64,000 nucleotides of DNA from Pirellulales bacterium (GTDB taxonomy: Bacteria > Planctomycetota > Planctomycetia > Pirellulales > JAEUIK01): positions 1-64,000 of the forward strand of contig JAIBBZ010000031.1 of NCBI GenBank assembly GCA_019694435.1. The letters run 5' to 3'. A model generated the notes under the pieces. That model saw nothing but the letters and a program-made list of their open reading frames with translations. It was not told where the DNA came from and did not search any database. Shown in pieces: positions 18,801 through 25,841 of the stretch. Position numbers and translations under genes: made by a program. Position 1 is the stretch's first letter. Each line of letters begins with the position of its first letter.

Positions 18801-19325
18801 CTAGCGCCGCCGTCGAACTTGACCGCCGCCATGACCACCGAACTGCGGCTCATCGACGAGGAACAGGCCAAGCTGCGCACCAGCCTGCTGGTCGATCTCT
18901 CGACCCCTGCCGGCAACAACACGACGGATCAAGACGACTTCCAGCAACTGGCCGCATCACTGTTGGCCAGCGACGAACGTGCGCTGTCCTGGGAAGCGGC
19001 GGGCGAGCTGCCGGCGCTGCAGATGAAGCCGTCGCGAGCGGGCACGTATTCACCTGTCCCGCGATTTCTCTGCGCAGCCTTGGCGCTGCTGGTTGCGGCG
19101 TGGTGCGTGTTCGGCGATGGGCTCGCATGGCTCACTGAACAGGCGCGGCGCTGGTCGGCGCTCGTTTGTGTTGCAGTCGGCGCGCTGTGGTGGGCCGCTT
19201 TGCAGCCCGCTTGGATCGGCCCGGTGCTCGTCATCTTGGGTCTCTGGCGAGCCTGGCGTGGCGTGCCGTTGGAACGTCCCGTGCGCGGCAGTGTACGGAT
19301 GCGTTCAGTGGCCAGCGGTTCGTGA
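12867..19325 (+). CDS. Giant membrane-associated extracytoplasmic protein (2152 aa)
   Basis: A signal peptide (MVTLAACTAALICLSAEAA) leads into about 930 residues of beta-rich sequence. A block of about four membrane helices follows (residues about 961-1065, including WAGLITALGLAALLLRW and TVAVASTALLLFVSLARLC), then a second long beta-rich half and two C-terminal helices. Each half begins with a similar pattern: a short strand, a Tyr/Pro segment, a helix with Leu/Phe spacing and a strand with Tyr-x-Leu. This resembles the start of the upstream 1117-aa protein. The ATG overlaps the previous stop (TGATG), so translation is coupled. Codon usage and frame are intact throughout. No function can be assigned. 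Confidence 0.75.
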   Translation: MRTAHRMVTLAACTAALICLSAEAAEPQQAALEFRRAYVPADRVDDWPLAAEAYFPVAPAEFERLVDLAERAGAGLPIEVARLQSAEYELTADDQSLVGQGRFAVEMHGTEPGWLGLHPCNFAVVGGRWQGTPAQPVRLAMNAAGQLIVFVEKSGQLELDLVRRQVHGGASVALWRCELPAAARSRLQLRLPADIQAACNQGVWESPAADSGLWQADLGGTTTFEVRTMRRGSSLPVDASAELRQSIAYRILPQGLEASASLTIGPSSAGTDRVRVALARPLQVISVSLRGQPLPWAPDGEGNSSLQRFVVQLPETTFDTVSLQVIAVAPWPEGTEFSLPRFELADVTHGSHRVALVVPAPLVVSELSAPGYRQSKFSRVAGDSPGETFEFERTDPEASIHLVIQRALARAAAELVTHWEIGPTLRARIVGRFHGSEGERTRLEADVQPGWTVSAVEASPTEALAGWQMETDDATGARLVVRLNSALANARSVQLTVEGTSSVDLSGRTSLRLAEAKWLRYRDVQIREHWLHVRAQPPMRIEAGGDRSNVTRADLGETAQQLLSTDTDGLLFDLLESGRSRKIDMARQRSRYRAACRNEIWAERQTWLESLSIRCVPEEGPLDRIVVQATDGYDWQWTCEAAGPDGLVVTPLDDLGPGLQAWELRMLRPQTVPVVFRAKREVAGNEPLVPTLVSVPEATEQSGLLALGAGAHARLRLSECHLEAAPVDPPADASPAGWTHGFAYEPATALAATGRPLLVVNQAEQSAQHTMQLWQSRCVSRLQPTGLARHTLTYRLENPAGAPDLDLEIPAQLTVRRVSVDGEVVPRNFSAARLRVALPRAKRLATIVIEAESTDRCPDYRGRFSFPWPKSQASCNEYVTTLVVPERYACHRVDQAASRGPGIVARLWGPLAPSALDERVAQSRLGEQLPASSDEASPGWAVYEDRGSDPARLAFELTDRSVRRAWGWAGLITALGLAALLLRWPRAWAVWCGTVVLTALCAPGETAHLAGYAALGTLLSLLSMLSSRPSVPQSVVERSSVRRAGTVAVASTALLLFVSLARLCSAQLAAPQRWAEVLIPVGADREPTGDRYQVPARLYDALHRVAARASGLADPWLIEEVIYELAPREDNATSTSFATGRLLVRIQSFVPRQRVTLPWGGESAPAALDGARLAGRPVEVQWDVQRRQIEFEIPQAGASVFELPFEIPNSGTGAGELRTVPFALAKVRLVPYANRAANWRVTSAIGPVQENASGASLVVMGPADRLRLEANAAAPESPPETESARVEVEQMIWLRPQASSTVANVRCRYRVLQGSVRTLRLKVDPALSLPPFTGASSSVARARLSSGELTLDLAQPCTDRVTVDLTFLLRGGGEAQTLVWPELQPLEATVVSRQIAVTLGDLWQAKAPAAAGFIEQSVAEFATAWGQRALPPSLAYRATEANATWSLPLGATRVRATAVNDLCVRLGRTAAEFRWQVTLLPAEATPFQYRALVPAELEIDEVSVSTPDVEHVARWSLPAAGQLNVFLSEPIDTPAVLRVGGRLPLGTPGTCDIEPLALATATDGPRRVFVFRQHDVLANVAMLPPWQFVADALPEGAPTAWGQPIGGWSGPNLATLEAKVQANEPSAQLTTVVALDHEADDRWSASLAGRLLVSAGVVDRLQFEVPAEWTGPYAVESEGTVRLAGTTAAGGRILEIEPAAPVAQVWQFRIRGPLVASPGRPQTTPRIVCLDAQADRYYRLPTQANAALLGWELRDLAADELPAGFEEGPVGSDATTVYRAISDDASAALRLALAADGMARVRLADIRVVQVDLDQIGGIASYDLEPGGMSQVEVELPPACTALQWRMAEVPADPERVAARRWRLRLASPRLPQRLELQFRISRSELPADATVLAPQIVDLPVERTVWTAPAAFRSAAKTGRSVGPLPAAMLRIQAATELLKLGAAQLADSPAELRTRWYLPWQRRWQACRADVAAQLALAPPSNLTAAMTTELRLIDEEQAKLRTSLLVDLSTPAGNNTTDQDDFQQLAASLLASDERALSWEAAGELPALQMKPSRAGTYSPVPRFLCAALALLVAAWCVFGDGLAWLTEQARRWSALVCVAVGALWWAALQPAWIGPVLVILGLWRAWRGVPLERPVRGSVRMRSVASGS

Positions 19326-19363
19326 TCGCGCGCGGCATTCGGCGAAAGTTTTCGCGGCAAATT

Positions 19364-19379
19364 CGCCTGCTAGCAGGCG
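19364..19379. repeat. Perfect 16-bp palindrome
   Basis: CGCCTGCTAGCAGGCG is a perfect inverted repeat 39 bp after the giant gene's stop and 172 bp before the GNAT gene. Without a T-run it is a weak terminator; it could equally be an operator. Confidence 0.5.
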
Positions 19380-19550
19380 GCCCGCGGTCTCGTCTTCACA
19401 CGCTGAAAAGCATCTGTTACGGTACCCCCGCAGTCGTGGCCAGGGACGCGAACCCCGATGCCGCCGCGGCGGCGTGAACGGATGCCTAATCTGCGCCGCA
19501 GCGCCTCAGGGCGACCGCGGTGTTTGGGGTCAGCACGGAAGGAGCCCTCG

Positions 19551-20081
19551 ATGAGTTCGGTGCCTAAGCGGGAGCTGCCGAAGCAGGAATTGCGCGTCCA
19601 CATTCGCTGGATGATTCGCCGCGACATGCCCGAGGTGCTCGAGATCGAAAACGAGTCCTTCGAATTTGCCTGGCAGGACGACGATTTCGTGCGTTGCCTG
19701 CGTCAGCGCAACTGCATCGGCATGGTGGCCGAGCACGACGACCGCATCGTCGGCTTCATGATTTACGAGTTGCACCGCACGCGGCTGCACATCCTCAACT
19801 TTGCCGTCCGCGAATCGGCCCGCCGGCGCGGCGTCGGCGCGCAGATGTCGGCCAAGTTGGTCGGCAAGCTCTCGCAGCAGCGCCGGTCGCGCATCGTGCT
19901 CGAGGTACGCGAGACCAACCTGGCCGCGCAGCTGTTCTTCAAATCGGTCGGCTTTCGCGCGGTGTCGGTGCTGCGGTCGTATTACGAGGACACGCCGGAA
20001 GACGCCTACGTGATGCAGTATCGCTATCGCGGCGAATCGGCCACGGTGATCCCGATCGATCGCCTGCGTCGAGCGGGCTAG
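19551..20081 (+). CDS. GNAT N-acetyltransferase, RimI-like
   Basis: A 176-aa single-domain acetyltransferase. The acetyl-CoA loop is RRRGVGAQMSAKL (R/Q-x-x-G-x-G), preceded by the strand LHILNFAVRE and followed by IVLEVRETNLAAQLFFKSVGF, a strong RimI signature for modification of ribosomal protein S18. The C-terminal SYYEDTPEDAYVM also fits RimI. The ATG is fixed by GGAAGGAG 7 nt upstream. The N-terminal 20 residues extend beyond E. coli RimI. RimI is the best call, but other protein N-terminal acetyltransferases are possible. Confidence 0.82.
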   Translation: MSSVPKRELPKQELRVHIRWMIRRDMPEVLEIENESFEFAWQDDDFVRCLRQRNCIGMVAEHDDRIVGFMIYELHRTRLHILNFAVRESARRRGVGAQMSAKLVGKLSQQRRSRIVLEVRETNLAAQLFFKSVGFRAVSVLRSYYEDTPEDAYVMQYRYRGESATVIPIDRLRRAG

Positions 20082-20111
20082 ACCTTCGCCGGTAAACGAG
20101 ATCACCGCCGG

Positions 20112-20609
20112 CTAGAGAACGTCGCTCTCCAATCGCAAGACCTCGACGGTCAACTCGGGCAATTGCACGAGTGCGATCGTATGGGGCCGGGCGCGGTAGA
20201 GCGCACCCGGGTTGAGCACCAGCGTCCGGCCGTGCTGCTCCCGACGCACCTGATGCGTATGGCCGTGGCAGACCAGGTCGTACCCGCCGCCGGCGATCGT
20301 CGCGGCCAGCAGGCGCTCGTCGTCGCCGTGCAGAAAGGCGATGCGGCGGCCAGCCAGCTCGAGTTCGCCAAAGCGATCATGGCACCGGCTTCCTGCGGCG
20401 GCCATCGCGGCGCGCAGGCCGGACAAGTCCCCGTCGGTATTGCCGAAGACGTAGTGTGCCTCCCACTGCGCGAACCGGTCGATGATTGCCGGGGTGCCGA
20501 TGTCGCCACAATGCAGGACGGACGCCGGGGCAAAGGGCTCGAGCAGCAGCGCTGCCGCGCGGGCATTCGCGAGGTGGCCGTGGGTATCGCTGACGACGGC
20601 AAGATACAT
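20112..20609 (-). CDS. YfcE/MJ0936-type metallophosphoesterase
   Basis: A 165-aa phosphodiesterase with the complete calcineurin-like metal set: VVSDTHGH at the N-terminus, LHCGDIG, VFGNTDGD, FLHGDDE and CHGHTHQ. The fold and length match YfcE-family enzymes, which hydrolyse phosphodiesters in vitro; the physiological substrate is unknown. The ATG starts the first strand (MYLAVVSDTHG); longer starts add only low-complexity residues. It converges on the rimI-like gene with a 30-bp gap and is divergent from plsC. Confidence 0.88.
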   Translation of the reverse strand: MYLAVVSDTHGHLANARAAALLLEPFAPASVLHCGDIGTPAIIDRFAQWEAHYVFGNTDGDLSGLRAAMAAAGSRCHDRFGELELAGRRIAFLHGDDERLLAATIAGGGYDLVCHGHTHQVRREQHGRTLVLNPGALYRARPHTIALVQLPELTVEVLRLESDVL

Positions 20610-20722
20610 CGCTGGAGCGGCAGCCGGGCTGGACGAGGAGCGGACGGTTCCCGAATCACACCTCGCGCGAGTATAGTGTCCGCGTTGCCATTCCTCCAAC
20701 GCGCGGCGCACACCCGGGACTC

Positions 20723-21496
20723 ATGACGACGACGCACATCGCCATGCTCTTCCTCTCGCTGCTGTTTCTGCCGCTCGTCGCTGCGACCATCTGGTATCGC
20801 TTGCGCACGCACTACAACTGGGTGCAATTCCCGTTCTGGCTAATCTACTTGTTTTTTACGCGGTTAGTTTGGCGCGCGAAGATCAGCGGGCCCGTACCCA
20901 TTCCCGACGGTCAAGGCGCCGTGATCGTTTGCAATCACAGTTGCCCGATCGATCCGGCGTTTATTCAGATGGGCGTGCATCGCACGGTTCATTGGATGGT
21001 GGCCCGCGAATACAGTCTGCGGCCGGGCCTGGCCGGCATGATGCGTGCCCTGGGCGTGATTCCCTGTAATCGGAACGGGATCGACACCGCCGCGACAAAA
21101 ATGGCGATTCGGTACGCGGAACAAGGCGGACTGGTGGGAATGTTCCCCGAGGGGCGCATAAACGACACGCCAGCCGTGCTGCTGCCCGGGCGCCCGGGCG
21201 TGGCGCTGATCGCCTTGCGAGCCAAGGTGCCGGTGGTGCCCTGCTATGTAAAGGGTGCGCCGTACGACGGCACTTCGTGGGGCTGTTTCTTCATGTTTGC
21301 CCGCGTGCGGCTGACCGTGGGCGAACCGATGGATTTCTCGGCGTATTACGGGCGCGATCAGGACAAGGCCGTGCTGGCCGAGGTCACCTGCGAAGTGATG
21401 CGCGCCATGGCCCGGCTCGCCGGAGCGAACGACTTCGAGCCGCAATTGGCCGGGCGTCGCTGGAAACCGGGCATGGAAGACGAGGAAGAAGGCTGA
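20723..21496 (+). CDS. 1-acyl-sn-glycerol-3-phosphate acyltransferase (PlsC-like)
   Basis: A 257-aa inner-membrane acyltransferase for phospholipid synthesis, converting lysophosphatidate to phosphatidate. One or two N-terminal membrane segments (MLFLSLLFLPLVAATIWY, FPFWLIYLFF) precede the catalytic HX4D motif in VCNHSCPIDP and the glycerol-3-phosphate motif FPEGRIN. Later, VPVVPCYVKGAP matches motif IV. A TATAGT element at 20672-20677 may be the -10. The acidic tail EDEEEG is unusual but short. The substrate could be a related lysolipid. Confidence 0.88.
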   Translation: MTTTHIAMLFLSLLFLPLVAATIWYRLRTHYNWVQFPFWLIYLFFTRLVWRAKISGPVPIPDGQGAVIVCNHSCPIDPAFIQMGVHRTVHWMVAREYSLRPGLAGMMRALGVIPCNRNGIDTAATKMAIRYAEQGGLVGMFPEGRINDTPAVLLPGRPGVALIALRAKVPVVPCYVKGAPYDGTSWGCFFMFARVRLTVGEPMDFSAYYGRDQDKAVLAEVTCEVMRAMARLAGANDFEPQLAGRRWKPGMEDEEEG

Positions 21497-21590
21497 CTGC
21501 CGCACGCAGGGCGGCTGGCGAACGCTCACGGCGCGTCCTAGAATGTCCGCCGTTACGGCTTTTGCCTTTCTTGTGCCCGTGGAGGTTCTC

Positions 21591-22205
21591 ATGTTGCGAT
21601 CGTTCACCGCGGCGGCGGTGTTGCTGATGGGTCTGGCACCGGTCTTGGCCGACGAAGCGTTCGTTCCGTTGTTCGATGGCAAGTCGCTTGAAGGTTGGGA
21701 CGGCGACTCCGCCCTGTGGTCGGTCGAGGACGGCACCATCGCCGGCACGACGGAAGGCCATCCGATCAAGAAGAACACTTTTCTGGCCACCAAACAGACC
21801 TATAAAAACTTCGTCCTGAAGGTGAAGTTCAAGCTGCGCAACGGCAACTCGGGCATTCAATTCCGCAGTAAGGCCTTCGATGAACACGTCGTTCGTGGCT
21901 ATCAGGCCGATATCGCCGACAATCAATTCATGGGCATCTTGTACGACGAGGGCGGCAAGCGCGGCATCCTGGTCAACGTCGACCCGCAAGAAGTGGGCAA
22001 ACACGTCAACAAGGGCGATTGGAACGAGTACGTGCTGACGGTCGACGGCAATCACATCACCCAGGAAATCAACGGCTTCAAGACCGTCGATTTCACCGAT
22101 ACCGACTCCAGCGGCGCCAAGGAAGGGATCATCGCGCTGCAGTTGCACGTCGGCCCGCCGATGCGGGTGTGGTTCAAGGACATTCAGATCCGCGAGTTGC
22201 CGTAA
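21591..22205 (+). CDS. Secreted DUF1080 (3-keto-disaccharide hydrolase-like) protein
   Basis: A 204-aa protein with signal peptide (MLRSFTAAAVLLMGLAPVLA) and one concanavalin-like DUF1080 domain. It begins FVPLFDGKSLEGWDG and contains FKLRNGNSGIQFRSK and a terminal VWFKDIQIRELP, all typical. Characterised DUF1080 members act on 3-keto-glycosides in the periplasm, a family expanded in planctomycetes. The ATG has GGAGG six bases upstream, and a TAGAAT at 21539-21544 may be the -10. It is paralogous to the gene at 47159. Confidence 0.88.
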   Translation: MLRSFTAAAVLLMGLAPVLADEAFVPLFDGKSLEGWDGDSALWSVEDGTIAGTTEGHPIKKNTFLATKQTYKNFVLKVKFKLRNGNSGIQFRSKAFDEHVVRGYQADIADNQFMGILYDEGGKRGILVNVDPQEVGKHVNKGDWNEYVLTVDGNHITQEINGFKTVDFTDTDSSGAKEGIIALQLHVGPPMRVWFKDIQIRELP

Positions 22206-22245
22206 AGACCGGCACTCGCCTCGACCGCGATGGTCTCGTCCGCAG

Positions 22246-22276
22246 CCGCCGGGGGCCTCTGGCCCCCAGACGGCGG
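22246..22276. terminator. Strong hairpin between convergent genes
   Basis: CCGCC plus GGGGGCC, loop TCT, then GGCCCCC, AGA and CGGCGG form a two-part stem between the DUF1080 stop and the ATP-grasp stop. There is no T-run on either strand, so it may stabilise 3' ends more than terminate. Confidence 0.45.
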
Positions 22277-22280
22277 TGCG

Positions 22281-23423
22281 CTAGCGGAATTGCGCATACA
22301 GCCAGGCCTGCGCCTGATCCAATCGTTCGAGCACTTGTTGCCGCGAACTGCCCGTGGCCAGCACTGTCGCGATCGGTGTCTCGGCCGCGATCTCGGACCC
22401 GGCGACGGGCACATCGGCTACCTGTGCCGATTCCAGCCAGGCCTGCGCCACGGGGGACGACACACGCAGCGCGCTGGCCGCGTAGACAATTCGCTTGCCG
22501 GCCCAGGGCAGTTCGACAGTGCTTGGAACGGCATCGGGAAGTTTCCCATCGGCACAGGCATCGACGTGGAGCGCGATGGTGCTGGTCGAGCCGAGTTGGC
22601 GCACTGAGCCAGCCATTTCCAGCACCTCGAGTGATGCGACATAGCGCGGGTTGATCTCGATCGGCCAATACGTGTCGCCTTGCACCACACCGTCGACGCC
22701 GAATAGCCCCTGCAGCGAGAAACGCTCGGCCAACAGGTGGCCAAGACGCTCTACCGAGGTCCGTAGCGTTTCGGGCGGTCGGAGGGGCCCGATAGATCCT
22801 CCATATCGAAACGGTGTGCCCTCCCCGGGCGATGGCGCCAGGAGTTGCTCGGTCATGCCGACCAGGCAGGCGCGTCCGCCCGCGGCCACGAACGCGGCCG
22901 AACACGGCTTCCCTGTAATCCGGCGCTGCAGGTAATGCCGCCGGGCATCGAATGAGGCTTCGGCCGCGGCGGTCCAAGGCACGACGTGCGATCCTCCGCT
23001 ACCTCGAACGAGCTTCAACAGCCAGGAGCCGTCGCGAGGCAACCCGCTGGGGGCGCGTTGCACTTCCGGCACGGCCAAGCCAGCCGCCGCGAACTCCTGT
23101 GCGAGGCGAAAGGGATCGCGCACCGCGCGGAGCACGGCGCCGTGGTTGCCGAGGAGCCGGTGGGCTCTGGCGAGCCGATCGACAAGTCGCGGGTAATTCT
23201 CCAATCCGCCCGTGTAGAGCCAGCCCCAACAGCTACTCTTCTGCGCGGCGGCCAGTGTGCTGGCCGAAAAACGGCCGACCCGCGTACAGCGTGCAATGGC
23301 TTGCAGATCGGCATCGGCAAACAGGTCGATCGCTTCGACCTGCCAACCCGAGCGGTGCGCGGCTTGAGCAGCGGCGCGGGCACTGGCGCCGAGAATCAGC
23401 AAATTGGCGGAACGGTCCATCAT
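22281..23423 (-). CDS. ATP-grasp domain protein
   Basis: A 380-aa ATP-grasp ligase-type protein. It starts with a Rossmann-like strand (NLLILGASARAAAQAAHRSG), has the ATP-lid region WLLKLVRGSGGSHV and the metal-binding end of the fold in YWPIEINPRYVASLEVLE (E-x-N-P-R). The C-terminal 100 residues form a separate small domain. The substrate is not decided. Comparable ATP-grasp proteins occur with tetrahydromethanopterin-linked C1 genes in methylotrophs and planctomycetes, and fae and mtdB lie 3-4 kb away, so a role in cofactor synthesis is plausible but inferred. It is not in the same operon. Confidence 0.78.
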   Translation of the reverse strand: MMDRSANLLILGASARAAAQAAHRSGWQVEAIDLFADADLQAIARCTRVGRFSASTLAAAQKSSCWGWLYTGGLENYPRLVDRLARAHRLLGNHGAVLRAVRDPFRLAQEFAAAGLAVPEVQRAPSGLPRDGSWLLKLVRGSGGSHVVPWTAAAEASFDARRHYLQRRITGKPCSAAFVAAGGRACLVGMTEQLLAPSPGEGTPFRYGGSIGPLRPPETLRTSVERLGHLLAERFSLQGLFGVDGVVQGDTYWPIEINPRYVASLEVLEMAGSVRQLGSTSTIALHVDACADGKLPDAVPSTVELPWAGKRIVYAASALRVSSPVAQAWLESAQVADVPVAGSEIAAETPIATVLATGSSRQQVLERLDQAQAWLYAQFR

Positions 23424-23724
23424 GGCGCGCGGAGCTGCTGCGGCGGATCAGTGACAAGCAACCGTTGTACGCGTTGTCGCAGTGGTTGGCGATCTACCGT
23501 GAGGCCGGTCCCGGCGCTGCCAAATCGCAACGCCGTGGCTTCCGGTCAATGCCACTGAGGTCAAGACGCAACCGACGCGACGGATTGCGAAGGGGAATCC
23601 GAGAATTCGCGTGGAACACTTTGCCAGGGGTGAATTCCTGACGTACGCATTGAATAGCTCGTTGTTTCCCATCTCGTCTTGGTGCGGTTCCGCACCTCGA
23701 GCTATTACATCAGGAGGCTTCACT
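23424..23724. other. Divergent intergenic region before the TadG-like gene
   Basis: The 301-bp gap should hold promoters for the ATP-grasp gene (minus) and the TadG gene (plus). A perfect small hairpin, GGTGCG-GTTC-CGCACC (23681-23696), sits just before the Shine-Dalgarno AGGAGG (23712-23717). Part of the region (about 23435-23535) translates in one plus frame into protein-like sequence but lacks its own start context; see rejected items. Confidence 0.4.
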
Positions 23725-25227
23725 ATGACCATGCACCCTCTGTTGCCAGGCGCGGGAGTCTCGCGTCGTCGTCCCGATGAGCGTCGGGGCAACGTGTTGA
23801 TCCTGACGGCACTGTTGTCCGTCATCCTGCTGGGCATGGTCGCATTCGCCGTCGACGTCGGCTACATGGCCGTCGTCAAAACCGAGCTGCAGCGTTCGGT
23901 CGACGCGGGTGCCTTGGCCGGAGCCGGTGTGCTGGTCAACGGGGCCGAAGCGGCCAATGCCGAGGTGCTCGAATTCGTCAACTCGAACATCGTGGGCGGC
24001 GCGGGCTTCAACTTCGCGGGCAACAACAACAACAACAACCAGAACCAAGGCGGCAACGGCGCGGGAAGTGGCCCCAATGTGACCACGCTCGACGACGATA
24101 TCGAGATCACCACCGGCGACTGGGATCCGCAAACCGGACAGTTCACCGAAGTCGCCACGTTGCCGTCGGCGGTGAAGGTCTCGGTCACCCGGTCCGGCCA
24201 ACCGTTGTTCTTCGGCCGGATCTTCGGGCGCGATCAATTCTCCGTTTCGGCCGAATCGATCGCCACGTACCAGCCGCGCGACATCATGCTGGTGCTCGAC
24301 TTCTCGGCGTCGATGAACGACGACAGCGAGTTCAGTTCGGCCGGGCAGTTTGGCAAGGCTAACATCATTGCGAACCTGTTCCAGATCTACACCGAAATGG
24401 GCTCGCCGCATTACGGCAGCATGCAGTGGACGCCGGTTTCGATCTCTTCGACCAACGTGACGACGGTCAAGACGCAGCTCGGTATCAAGAACCTGGCATA
24501 TCCCTTCCCCGGCGGGAGTTGGGACGACTATGTCAACTACGTGATGACCAGCAGCGTACTGAACTCGGTCGGGTACAAGAAAAAGTACGGCTACATGACC
24601 TGGATCAACTACCTGCTCGAGCAACGGCCCAAGTACAGCGAGACGCCGGCGCTGGTCAACGTCAGCGCCCAGCCGATTGCTCAGCTCAAGGCGGCCGTGC
24701 ACTTGTTCGCCGACTACCTCGAAGAGCTCGATTCGGACGACCGTCTCGGGTTTGCGATCTACAACTCGACTAACGGCACAGGCCAACTGGAAAAAAGCCT
24801 GACGGCGGACTTCCAGAGCGTTGCCAACACGGTGCAGGGCCGTCAGGCCGGTCACTACGATCACTACACGAACATCGGCGCGGGTGTCTACTATGGCCGC
24901 CAGGAACTGGCTGCCCATGCCCGGCTGGGTGCGTACAAGATGATCGTGTTGATGACCGACGGCCTGGCGAATCGGCCGAGCAACGAGACTCAAGGCCGGA
25001 CCTACGCCTTGCAACAGGCCCAGGCCGTGGCGGACATGCATGTCCCGATCTTCGCCATCAGCTTGGGAGCGGGTGCCGACGTGAATCTGATGCAGCAGAT
25101 CGCCGATATGACTGGCGGCAAGCACTTCAACGTGCCGGGCGGTCAGGGCGTGCTCCAGTACGAAGAGCAGTTGCTCGACACGTTCGAGTCGATTGCCAAG
25201 AGCCGTCCGCTGAAGGTGGTGAAGTAA
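23725..25227 (+). CDS. TadG-like membrane protein with von Willebrand factor A domain
   Basis: A 500-aa protein. After a basic N-terminus (RRRPDERRGN) comes the Flp/Tad-type membrane helix NVLILTALLSVILLGMVAFA and VDVGYMAVVKTELQRSVDAGALAGA, the signature of TadE/TadG pilus-associated pseudopilin-like proteins. An Asn/Gly-rich linker coded partly by AAC repeats follows. A VWA domain starts at about residue 187, with the MIDAS motif DFSAS at 192-196 and the later IVLMTDGLAN. The start is fixed by AGGAGG seven bases upstream. No other tad genes are nearby, so it may work alone as a metal-dependent adhesion or scaffold protein on the cell surface. Confidence 0.87.
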   Translation: MTMHPLLPGAGVSRRRPDERRGNVLILTALLSVILLGMVAFAVDVGYMAVVKTELQRSVDAGALAGAGVLVNGAEAANAEVLEFVNSNIVGGAGFNFAGNNNNNNQNQGGNGAGSGPNVTTLDDDIEITTGDWDPQTGQFTEVATLPSAVKVSVTRSGQPLFFGRIFGRDQFSVSAESIATYQPRDIMLVLDFSASMNDDSEFSSAGQFGKANIIANLFQIYTEMGSPHYGSMQWTPVSISSTNVTTVKTQLGIKNLAYPFPGGSWDDYVNYVMTSSVLNSVGYKKKYGYMTWINYLLEQRPKYSETPALVNVSAQPIAQLKAAVHLFADYLEELDSDDRLGFAIYNSTNGTGQLEKSLTADFQSVANTVQGRQAGHYDHYTNIGAGVYYGRQELAAHARLGAYKMIVLMTDGLANRPSNETQGRTYALQQAQAVADMHVPIFAISLGAGADVNLMQQIADMTGGKHFNVPGGQGVLQYEEQLLDTFESIAKSRPLKVVK

Positions 25228-25262
25228 GCCTCGCAGCGACGGAACTTTCCCCGGTAAACACG

Positions 25263-25307
25263 CCTGCCCCGGTCGCTCGCATGGAGCGGCCGGGGCAGGT
25301 TGCTTTT
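25263..25307 (+). terminator. Intrinsic terminator of the TadG-like gene
   Basis: CCTGCCCCGG (25263-25272) pairs perfectly with CCGGGGCAGG (25290-25299), followed by TTGCTTTT. It lies 36 bp after the stop. Confidence 0.8.
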
Positions 25308-25334
25308 CGGGGTATGGCTCGATCCTGGCGGCGA

Positions 25335-25841
25335 TCAGCGGAGCTGCAAGCACCAGAACAACGTGCCGTCCGCCGCATGGTAGGCCGCTGCGCCGACCTG
25401 CGAATAGCCGCCCAGGATGTTCGCCCGATGGCCGGACGAGTTCATCCACGCTTGGACCGCTTGCTGGCTATCGGTCTGGCCCATGGCGATGTTCTCCGCG
25501 ACCCCCGCGGAGGTGTGTTGCAAGGATCGCCGGCTGGCCATCCAGGAACAGTGGCGACGCGCCGAATCCATCAGGCCGAACGAGATGGCCAACGGCGGCC
25601 GGCCGTAGCGCGCGCGCTCGGAGTTGACCTGCGCGATGATGTTCTGCTCGACCGGCAGCAGGGTGCTGGCCGGATCAACGACAGCAGGCTTCGCAACCGG
25701 CGCCGGGCTCGGCATGGGCGCGGCCGTGGCGGTATTCGTCGCAGCCGGATCGATCGTCGTCGCCGCGTTCGAAGGATCTTCTGCAAGCGCCGCCGACAAG
25801 ACCAGCGAGCTGACCACCGTGAAAAATGCTTCGGTCCCCAT
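25335..25841 (-). CDS. Secreted CAP (SCP/PR-1) domain protein
   Basis: A 168-aa protein with an N-terminal signal peptide (AFFTVVSSLVLSAALA), an Ala/Pro/Thr linker and a CAP domain of about 115 residues. Family motifs include IIAQVNSERARYGRPPL, GVAENIAMGQ and AWMNSSGHRANILGGYSQVG, which carry the conserved His/Glu/His-type cavity residues. The end FWCLQLR replaces the common W(T)Q-F. Function in bacteria is poorly defined. The ATG at 25841 was chosen because GGAGGAG lies 7 nt upstream; a TTG two codons earlier is less likely. Confidence 0.87.
   Translation of the reverse strand: MGTEAFFTVVSSLVLSAALAEDPSNAATTIDPAATNTATAAPMPSPAPVAKPAVVDPASTLLPVEQNIIAQVNSERARYGRPPLAISFGLMDSARRHCSWMASRRSLQHTSAGVAENIAMGQTDSQQAVQAWMNSSGHRANILGGYSQVGAAAYHAADGTLFWCLQLR

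Noticed and set aside
23435-23535. Protein-like translation in one plus frame upstream of the TadG gene (ELLRRISDKQPLYALSQWLA)
   Set aside because: No start codon with a ribosome site, no continuation into a longer gene, and it lies in a divergent promoter region; could be an old remnant but is not claimed.
24022-24050. AAC-type repeats as a CRISPR or phase-variation tract
   Set aside because: A short in-frame Asn/Gln stretch in the TadG-like linker; unit length 3 keeps the frame, so it is not a phase switch.
23710-25449. A 579-codon minus-strand open frame opposite the TadG-like gene
   Set aside because: No protein-like character; the opposite strand has clear VWA and TadG motifs, and a terminator interrupts it.
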